NCBI GenBank assembly: GCA_002353585.1
Contig: DEJW01000008.1
Location: 1 to 26,313, forward strand
Source: Prevotellaceae bacterium UBA2738
GTDB taxonomy: Bacteria; Bacteroidota; Bacteroidia; Bacteroidales; Bacteroidaceae
Length of the DNA stretch: 26,313 bases
Reading direction: 5' to 3'
Positions 16,339 through 21,575 of the stretch are shown piece by piece. Below the pieces are notes generated by a model. The model worked only from the letters and a program-made list of their open reading frames with translations, was not told the origin of the DNA and did no database searches. A program made the translations under genes and the position numbers. How positions within the stretch are numbered: the stretch's first letter is position 1; each line of letters opens with the position of its first letter.

Positions 16339-17292
16339 ATGCCAACAAATGATAACAGCAACAAAACCAACCCTATAGTTGCGTTCAGAAGATACCTCAG
16401 ACTGCAACGCGGACTGTCACCCAACACTCAGGAGGCTTACCTCAGAGATGTCGGCAAACTGGTGGCATGGGCTTCTTCTGCACAAGAGGGCGAGGAAGAG
16501 TCCGATCATAAGAAACTGTTGGAATTGGAACTTAAAGACTTGCAGAATTTTTCTGCCTCTCTTCACGATATGGGCATTGCAGCCTCCACCCATGCACGGA
16601 TTTTGTGCGGAGTGAGGGCTTTCTATAAGTTTATGGCTATGGACGGTTGGGTGGAACAAGACCCTGCCGAGCTCTTGGAGTCACCTATTCAGGACAAGCA
16701 TCTGCCAGAGGTTCTTTCTACTGCCGAGGTGGATATGCTGGAGGCAAGCATCGACCTGAGCAAGTGGGAAGGACACCGAAACAGGGCTATCATCGAGGTG
16801 CTTTTCTCTTGCGGACTGCGAGTTTCCGAACTTGTCAACCTTACCTTTGCACAGGTGTATGAAGAAGAAGGTTTCCTGAGGGTTTTCGGCAAGGGTTCCA
16901 AGGAACGTCTGGTACCCATCTCAGGCAAGGCGATAAAGGAGCTCCACCTGTGGTACGACGACCGTTGCCACTTAGATATTAAGCCTGGCGAAGAGGATTA
17001 TGTGTTTCTCAACCGCAGGGGTGCACACCTCACTCGCACCATGATTCTCATAATGATAAAACAGCAGGCTCTATTGGCTGGCATCAAGAAGACTATCTCT
17101 CCCCACTCCCTGCGCCATTCCTTTGCTACTGCCCTTCTTGAGGGTGGCGCCTCTCTCCGTGCCATTCAGGCTATGTTGGGACATGAGCGCATCGGAACAA
17201 CCGAGATATACACCCACATCGACATGTCCACCCTCAGGCAGGAGATAGAACAACATCATCCGAGAAACCTGAAAACAGTTCACAGTTCATAG
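16339..17292 (+). CDS. xerD: Tyrosine recombinase XerD
   Basis: Chromosome-dimer resolving recombinase acting at dif near the division septum. 317 residues with a SAM-like core-binding N-domain (about 13-105, YLRLQRGLSPNTQEAYLRD) and a catalytic domain. The full catalytic set is visible: R161 (CGLRVSEL), K185 (GKGSKER), H256 and R259 (HSLRHSFATALLEGGA), H282 (LGHERIGTTEIYTH) and the nucleophile Y291. There is no alternative start codon between the ATG at 16339 and the conserved region. The last four residues VHSS and the TAG stop come from a tandem repeat that forms one arm of the convergent hairpin downstream. Confidence 0.93.
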   Translation: MPTNDNSNKTNPIVAFRRYLRLQRGLSPNTQEAYLRDVGKLVAWASSAQEGEEESDHKKLLELELKDLQNFSASLHDMGIAASTHARILCGVRAFYKFMAMDGWVEQDPAELLESPIQDKHLPEVLSTAEVDMLEASIDLSKWEGHRNRAIIEVLFSCGLRVSELVNLTFAQVYEEEGFLRVFGKGSKERLVPISGKAIKELHLWYDDRCHLDIKPGEEDYVFLNRRGAHLTRTMILIMIKQQALLAGIKKTISPHSLRHSFATALLEGGASLRAIQAMLGHERIGTTEIYTHIDMSTLRQEIEQHHPRNLKTVHSS

Positions 17293-17392
17293 TTCACAGT
17301 TCATAGTTAGAATTTCTTGCAGAGAATATATATATAGTTTTATAGTACAAATACAACTATGAACTATGAACTATGAACTATGAACTGTGAAC
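17278..17392. repeat. Inverted tandem repeat between convergent xerD and O-methyltransferase
   Basis: The left arm (17278-17310) is tandem copies of GTTCATA/GTTCACA; the right arm (17355-17392) is their reverse complement, four and a half copies of AACTATG ending AACTGTGAAC. The arms can pair over more than 30 bp with a ~44-nt AT-rich loop. Each arm also encodes the last codons and stop of its gene: both proteins end VHSS, from the same 15-mer GTTCACAGTTCATAG. It may act as a bidirectional transcription end. Confidence 0.75.
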
Positions 17393-18106
17393 TCTAATAA
17401 TCGTCAACCCGTCTCTCAATGGTAGTATGACTCTCGACACTCGAGGGTCATTTTTTATGTGGTCGTTGAATCGGCGAATACCCTGTGTCTGGTGGTCGCG
17501 GTCGTATTCTGGATCTATCACATGCCCATCCCACAAGGTGTTATCTGCTAAGATGAAGGCACCTGGGTTCATCAGTGGCAGTATTGCTTCGTATGTTTCC
17601 ACATATGTTTTCTTGTCGCCGTCAAGAAAAGCCATATCAAACTTCACCCCAAGCTCCTTCGCCTTCTCTGCCACATCGCCGATGATAAAGGTGACATACT
17701 CTGCCCATGGCGATTCCACAATCCATTTCCTCGTGAAGGGCTCCTGCTCATCGTTTATCTCGAAGGTATATATTTTTCCCCCATTCCCGTTCCCGTTCCC
17801 GTTATCGTTCCCGTTCCCGTTAACGTTAACGTTTGCCAACCCTTCTGCCATGCAGAGGGCGGAATAGCCAGAGAATGTACCCACCTCCAGAATGTTCTTC
17901 GGACGAATCATCTCCACAAACATCTTGAGCAACCTACCCTGCAACCTGCCTGATGCCATGCGCCCATGAAGCAGGTGCACATTGGTGGCTCGCCACAGTC
18001 GGTAAAGGTACTCTGGCTCATCATCGCTGTGCTCCAACACATACTCATCCAGCAGTCTCTCGCCAGCCAGTGTGGTGTGGTTAGGGTCTTGGGTCTTACT
18101 CTTCAC
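17378..18106 (-). CDS. SAM-dependent O-methyltransferase (family 3, caffeoyl-CoA type) with inserted NG repeat
   Basis: 242 residues. Rossmann motif I is ILEVGTFSGYSA (72-83) and the metal-site region is DMAFLDGDK (157-165), followed by ILADNTLWDG, as in the cation-dependent O-methyltransferase family. Its substrate is unknown. Residues 92-109 (NVNVNGNGNDNGNGNGNG) are an insertion encoded by hexamer AACGGG repeats, placed just before KIYTFEIND, where the family normally has only a short loop. The start is a GTG at 18106, beside an AT-rich tandem repeat; no ATG is available before the conserved region. The C-terminal VHSS is also repeat-derived. It is the last gene of the greA-to-OMT run. Confidence 0.85.
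   Translation of the reverse strand: MKSKTQDPNHTTLAGERLLDEYVLEHSDDEPEYLYRLWRATNVHLLHGRMASGRLQGRLLKMFVEMIRPKNILEVGTFSGYSALCMAEGLANVNVNGNGNDNGNGNGNGGKIYTFEINDEQEPFTRKWIVESPWAEYVTFIIGDVAEKAKELGVKFDMAFLDGDKKTYVETYEAILPLMNPGAFILADNTLWDGHVIDPEYDRDHQTQGIRRFNDHIKNDPRVSRVILPLRDGLTIIRVHSS
17783..17835 (-). repeat. AACGGG hexamer repeat, locus 1 (inside O-methyltransferase)
   Basis: On the coding strand the stretch is built of AACGGG units, with one GATAAC-type unit in the middle and AACGTT units at its start. It is read in the frame giving Asn-Gly repeats. Similar stretches, all with AACGGG on the minus strand, occur at 19801-19842, 21583-21620 and 25131-25175. Confidence 0.85.
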
Positions 18107-18116
18107 TTTTTAATTT

Positions 18117-18170
18117 TTCAATTTTCAATTCTCAATTGTCAATTATCAATTGTCAATTATCAATTAACAA
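18117..18170. repeat. Tandem TCAATTA/TCAATTG repeat
   Basis: About seven near-copies of a 7-mer fill the aroQ-O-methyltransferase spacer. The repeat supplies the aroQ stop codon (TGA within TTAATTGATAATTG on the minus strand). Confidence 0.7.
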
Positions 18171-18576
18171 AACTCTCCACTGCCAGCCTGTAGCTATCTA
18201 GTCCGAATCCACAGATAACACCCTTGCAGGCTGGTGAGAGGAAGGAGTGATGACGGAAATCCTCTCTTGTGAACACATTGCTGATGTGCACCTCCACCAC
18301 TGGGGTCTTCAGCGAACGAATGCAGTCATGCAGTGCCACACTGGTGTGGGTGTAGGCACCAGCATTGAGCACTATGCCGTCATAGCTGAATCCTACCTCC
18401 TGCAGTTTGTTTATCATCTCGCCCTCCACATTGCTCTGGTAGTATTCTATCTCCACCTCTGGAAAGCGTTCCTTCAACTTTGGCAAGTAGCTCTCAAACG
18501 AGCTGTCGCCATATATCCCTGGCTCTCTCACCCCAAGCAGATTGAGGTTCGGACCGTTCATTATCAGTATCTTCAT
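18160..18576 (-). CDS. aroQ: Type II 3-dehydroquinate dehydratase
   Basis: Shikimate pathway enzyme converting 3-dehydroquinate to 3-dehydroshikimate. 138 residues with NGPNLNLLGVREPGIYG (R17 and Y22 at the active site), LNAGAYTHTSVAL (N71), EVHISN (H97) and REDFRHHS (R108). Length is normal for the dodecameric type II enzyme. The final residues SFVN and the stop lie at the edge of the TCAATTA repeat. It follows four-helix-bundle gene A with a repeat-filled gap of 39 nt. Confidence 0.95.
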   Translation of the reverse strand: MKILIMNGPNLNLLGVREPGIYGDSSFESYLPKLKERFPEVEIEYYQSNVEGEMINKLQEVGFSYDGIVLNAGAYTHTSVALHDCIRSLKTPVVEVHISNVFTREDFRHHSFLSPACKGVICGFGLDSYRLAVESFVN

Positions 18577-18582
18577 TCTTAT

Positions 18583-18618
18583 AGTATAAAGTGTAATGTA
18601 TAATGTATAATGTTATTA
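18583..18618. repeat. TATAATG/TATAAAG repeat, downstream flank of four-helix gene A
   Basis: Plus strand has TATAAAGTGTAATG followed by two GTATAAT units, ending at the gene's stop codon. It is the inverted counterpart of the flank at 18999-19027. Confidence 0.65.
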
Positions 18619-18993
18619 CAGTTTTCTGTTTATAGAGGCTCTAAGCCCTGATAGCATTTTAGCGATGTCGGTTACTTGGTTTTCTGCATCTTCATATTGT
18701 TCTTTGTTGATGTATTCTAAATCGAAAGCTACCTCTATTTGTGACATTGTTTCGTATAAAGAGCCGAAGGCAAACTCTATGAAATGAAGCTTATCCTTTT
18801 CAGAGTAACGTCCCATTGACTCTGCTATGTTGGATGTCACGGAAATAGCAGCCCTTCTCAGTTGGTTTGTTAAAGCAAAAAGTTCTTCCTTAGGAAAAGT
18901 TTGGGTTAAAGCATAAATTGTTTTTACATATTTACGGCTATGTTGATACACAACCAGCCTGCGGTATGAGAATATTTCTTCGGTCATATTCAT
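18616..18993 (-). CDS. Four-helix-bundle protein of the S23/IVS family, copy A
   Basis: 125 residues of the TIGR02436 type (23S rRNA intervening-sequence protein family, related to the Avd accessory protein). All-helical, with conserved YRRLVVYQHSRKYVK, TNQLRRAAISVTSNIAESMGR, FGSLYETMSQIE and IAKMLSGLRASI. The sequence is about 80 percent identical to copy B at 23793 (24 differences in 123 aligned positions by eye). Function is unknown; no 23S rRNA gene or reverse transcriptase is nearby. The gene is inserted in a housekeeping run between the sirtuin and aroQ and is flanked on both sides by inverted TATAAAG-type repeats. Confidence 0.88.
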   Translation of the reverse strand: MNMTEEIFSYRRLVVYQHSRKYVKTIYALTQTFPKEELFALTNQLRRAAISVTSNIAESMGRYSEKDKLHFIEFAFGSLYETMSQIEVAFDLEYINKEQYEDAENQVTDIAKMLSGLRASINRKL

Positions 18994-18998
18994 ACAAC

Positions 18999-19027
18999 AT
19001 TATACTTTACCCTTTATACTTTATACT
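18999..19027. repeat. TTTATAC repeat, upstream flank of four-helix gene A
   Basis: Plus strand reads ATTATACTTTACCC followed by two TTTATAC units. It is the reverse complement of the 18583-18618 flank and it provides the last codons (YKV) and TAA stop of the sirtuin gene. Confidence 0.65.
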
Positions 19028-19742
19028 CTTTTGCGAGCCTTTCTCGCAAAAGTCGCATTCCCTCGCTGGCTCCACACATCAGGTGTGTCACATCCTGCTT
19101 TGCCGTCACTGGCTTAGGGTCTATGAGGTATATCGGGGTGCCTGCCTTCACATATTGCACCAGTCCTGCGGCTGGATACACATTGAGCGATGTACCTATT
19201 ATAATAAATATGTCGGCTGTCTGTGCCTCCTGCACTGCATCATACATGTTTGGCACTCCCTCGCCAAAGAACACTATATATGGGCGCAACAGCGAACCGT
19301 CTTCTGCCTTGGCATCATGGGGTACCTCCAGTCCTGTCTCGCCAAAACCCTCATGGGGCAGTGACACCCAATAGCGGGGATTGTCCACATCCCTGCTCGA
19401 GCACATCTTCATCATCTCGCCATGCAGGTGTATCACCTTGCTCGATCCTGCTGCCTCGTGCAGGGCATCCACATTCTGGGTCACCACCACCACATCATAG
19501 TCCTTCTCCAGTTCTTTCAGCAGCAGGTGTCCCTCGTTAGGCTGCACATCCTTATACTTCACACGAAGCATGTTATAGAAATCGTTCACATAGTTAGGAT
19601 TTGCCTCCCATCCCTCATGGGTGGCAACCCTCTCCACTGGGTAGTTGTCCCACAATCCTCCAGCATCCCTGAAGGTGGTCAATCCACTCTCAACAGACAT
19701 TCCCGCGCCTGTCAGTACCACAATTTTCTTTCTCTCTGCCAT
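19014..19742 (-). CDS. Sir2-family NAD-dependent deacylase lacking the zinc cysteines
   Basis: 242 residues of the sirtuin fold: TGAGMSVESGLTTFRD (11-26), TQNVDALHEAAGS (88-100), catalytic H107 in HLHGE, and IGTSLNVYPAA. Family members normally carry two CxxC pairs after the catalytic histidine. Here only C114 follows, with a single further cysteine at 223 near the end, so the zinc module appears degenerate. FYNMLR (55-60) corresponds to the YxxR substrate motif of CobB/SIRT5-type desuccinylases, but the arginine is one place later. The end EYKV and its stop derive from the TATAAAG repeat. Confidence 0.88.
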   Translation of the reverse strand: MAERKKIVVLTGAGMSVESGLTTFRDAGGLWDNYPVERVATHEGWEANPNYVNDFYNMLRVKYKDVQPNEGHLLLKELEKDYDVVVVTQNVDALHEAAGSSKVIHLHGEMMKMCSSRDVDNPRYWVSLPHEGFGETGLEVPHDAKAEDGSLLRPYIVFFGEGVPNMYDAVQEAQTADIFIIIGTSLNVYPAAGLVQYVKAGTPIYLIDPKPVTAKQDVTHLMCGASEGMRLLRERLAKEYKV

Positions 19743-19773
19743 AATTTCTATTGTTTAGGGGTAATAGTTTTCG

Positions 19774-19803
19774 TTTTCGTAGCGAGCTTCAGCTCGCGTA
19801 TCG
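19774..19803. repeat. Mini-hairpin module joined to hexamer repeat
   Basis: TTTTCGTA is followed by the stem GCGAGC and GCTCGC with loop TTCA (19782-19797), then GTATCGTT, which runs straight into the TTCCCG hexamers. It is nearly identical to the first module of the array at 21093. Confidence 0.75.
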
Positions 19804-19842
19804 TTCCCGTTCCAGTTCCCGTTCTCGTTATCGTTCCCGTTT
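19801..19842 (-). repeat. AACGGG hexamer repeat, locus 2 (3' end of lolE-like gene)
   Basis: AACGGG, AACGAT and AACGAG units on the coding strand. They are read in a frame in which GATAAC gives CGA TAA, so the repeat supplies the last residues RER and the stop codon of the permease gene. Confidence 0.75.
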
Positions 19843-21054
19843 CAACGCATAATGCACTGGATACAGCACCGACAGGAATCCCACCACTATCACGGTCACA
19901 AACACCAGTGCCACATCGGTATAGTGCACACTCACTGGGTAGGCATCTATTATGAAGGCTCCTGCACTCTGTCCTAACGACACTATGCCATACTGCTGTT
20001 GCAACCAGCACAAGAGCAAGCCTAATCCTACTCCCACCACAGCACCTATCATGCTTATCATCCAGCCCTCCAGTATGAAGATACGCTTTATCAGTCCTTC
20101 TCTTGCTCCCAGACTGCGCAGGGTCTCCACATCCTTCTTCTTGTCTATTATGAGCATCGACAGCGAACCGATGATGTTGAAACATGCCACTATCAGTATG
20201 AAGGTGAGGAATACATAAGCCATCAGCTTCTCTATCTTCATTATGTTGAAGGTCTCCTCCTGCTGCTCGTAGCGGTCTTTCACCTTGTATCTCTCTCCTG
20301 CCGCCTTCTGCATCTTCTCCTTCACCCTGACTATGTCGCTGCCTCCTTTCAGTTTTATCTCAAGGGCAGAAATCTCGCCGTCACATTGGAAGAGCATTCT
20401 GGCAAACGACAAACTGGTGAGTATATAGTTGCTGTCATATCGGCTTTGCTGCACACTGAATACCACCCCTGACGAGAGCAGCGAATCCACCACAAAACCG
20501 CTCATGGGGTTCATCACGTCCAGCTGTCCCTCTCTCTGTGGGGCATACACATGCATATAGCCTGGGTAGTAGGTGCCTGTGCCTAATGCCGAGGCGAGTC
20601 TTATGCCCATCACCCCATACTGCAGGTCGGCAGCATGCAATGCGAATGTTCCTTCGCCATAGCATATATTGCTGATGTTGGTCAGACTGCTGAAATTATC
20701 ATCCACACCTTTCACCACCACCATCGCCTGACGGTCGCCATACACTGCCAGTGCCTGGTCTTCCACCGTTTCCGATACCACTGCCACCTCGTCCATCTTC
20801 TTTATCTCCACCAGCACTGGGTCGTCGGCAGCACATGTCTTGCCTTCCACTGGCACCACCTTCAGCTGTGGGTCAAACGAGGTGAAGAAGGTTGCCACCA
20901 GGTCGCTGAAACCGTTAAACACACTCATCACCACCACCATTGCCATTGTGGCAATCATCACCCCTACGACACTAATGCCTGATATGACATTGATGACGTT
21001 TGTACCTTTCTTTGAGAATAGGTATCGTTTGGCGATAAACAGTTCAGTGTTCAA
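19828..21054 (-). CDS. LolC/E-type lipoprotein-release ABC transporter permease
   Basis: 408 residues. FIAKRYLFSKKGTNVINVISGISVVGV opens the protein and gives TM1 (about 22-48). A periplasmic MacB-like domain spans about 50-270. Three further helices lie at about 277-303, 325-352 and 381-399, with the cytoplasmic KKKDVETLRSLGA motif of FtsX permeases. The role is probably extraction of lipoproteins from the inner membrane; no ATPase partner is adjacent. The start codon is TTG at 21054: no ATG is available and a TGA lies 5 codons upstream. This TTG is part of a TTGAACCC tandem repeat. The C-terminal RER and stop come from the hexamer repeat. Thus both ends of the gene are repeat-derived. Confidence 0.9.
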   Translation of the reverse strand: MNTELFIAKRYLFSKKGTNVINVISGISVVGVMIATMAMVVVMSVFNGFSDLVATFFTSFDPQLKVVPVEGKTCAADDPVLVEIKKMDEVAVVSETVEDQALAVYGDRQAMVVVKGVDDNFSSLTNISNICYGEGTFALHAADLQYGVMGIRLASALGTGTYYPGYMHVYAPQREGQLDVMNPMSGFVVDSLLSSGVVFSVQQSRYDSNYILTSLSFARMLFQCDGEISALEIKLKGGSDIVRVKEKMQKAAGERYKVKDRYEQQEETFNIMKIEKLMAYVFLTFILIVACFNIIGSLSMLIIDKKKDVETLRSLGAREGLIKRIFILEGWMISMIGAVVGVGLGLLLCWLQQQYGIVSLGQSAGAFIIDAYPVSVHYTDVALVFVTVIVVGFLSVLYPVHYALKRER

Positions 21055-21090
21055 GAGTTCAAGGGTTCAAGGGTTCAAGGGTTCAAAAAG
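21049..21090. repeat. TTGAACCC tandem repeat at the lolE-like start
   Basis: The minus strand has three TTGAACCC units followed by TTGAACTC and TTGAACAC. The TTG of the last unit is the start codon of the permease gene. Confidence 0.8.
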
Positions 21091-21092
21091 AG

Positions 21093-21248
21093 TTTTCGTA
21101 GCGAGCTTTGCTCGCGTATCGTAGGTGCTTTAGCACCGTTTCGTAGCACCTTTGGTGCGTATCGTAGGAGCTCTGCTCCGTATCGTAGCAATCTCCGATT
21201 GCGTATCGTAGCGAAGCGTATCGTACGAATTATTGCTTCAATAATTCG
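21093..21248. repeat. Mini-hairpin array, seven modules with GTATCGTA spacers
   Basis: Seven short palindromes separated by an 8-nt spacer, GTATCGTA in five of six gaps and GTTTCGTA once. The modules are: GCGAGC-TTT-GCTCGC (21101), GGTGC-TTTA-GCACC (21124), GCACC-TTT-GGTGC (21146), GGAGC-TCT-GCTCC (21167), GCAATC-TCC-GATTGC (21188), GCGAAGC (21211), and a 10-bp stem CGAATTATTG with CAATAATTCG and loop CTT (21226-21248). The last module's right arm is the end of the rbfA coding sequence. The array fills the rbfA-lolE spacer. Confidence 0.9.
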
Positions 21249-21565
21249 TCTATCTTCTCGATGTAATCGAGCGAATCATCTATGAAGAATCGCAGTTCGG
21301 GTATCACTCTCAACTGGTTTCTCACTCTCTGTCCCAGGTCATACCTCACCGTCGAAGCGTTCTGCCTTATGTTCTGCAACAGTTCCTCTCCTTTCTCTGA
21401 GGGGAAGATACTGAGGTAGGCAGTACAAATGCTGAGGTCTGGCGACACCTTCACTCTTGTCACACTCACCATCACTCCGTGCATCGCACGTGTCTGGCTC
21501 TGGAATATCAGGCTCAACTCCTTCTGCAGCAGTCGGCTTATTCTGTTTTGTCTTGTCTCTTGCAT
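21230..21565 (-). CDS. rbfA: Ribosome-binding factor A
   Basis: Late 30S maturation factor that binds the 5' helix region of 16S rRNA. 111 residues with RQNRISRLLQKELSLIFQ at the N-terminus, VSVTRVKVSPDLSICTAYLSIFP and a QRVRNQLRVIPELRFFIDDSLDY segment, all typical of RbfA. It starts 10 nt after the GH25 stop. Its last five codons and stop form one arm of the terminal hairpin of the mini-hairpin array. Confidence 0.95.
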   Translation of the reverse strand: MQETRQNRISRLLQKELSLIFQSQTRAMHGVMVSVTRVKVSPDLSICTAYLSIFPSEKGEELLQNIRQNASTVRYDLGQRVRNQLRVIPELRFFIDDSLDYIEKIDELLKQ

Positions 21566-21575
21566 ATTATTTAGT

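Noticed and set aside
16339..17292. Integrase of a mobile element
   Set aside because: Length and motifs fit housekeeping XerD, and there is no attachment site or cargo beside it.
18616..18993. 23S rRNA intervening sequence
   Set aside because: No rRNA sequence surrounds either four-helix-bundle gene.
19422..19955. Plus-strand 177-codon frame across the sirtuin
   Set aside because: Antisense to the sirtuin and running through hexamer repeats; low-complexity translation.
21093..21248. CRISPR array
   Set aside because: The constant unit is only 8 nt, the variable parts are themselves palindromes of 7-23 nt, and there are no cas genes.
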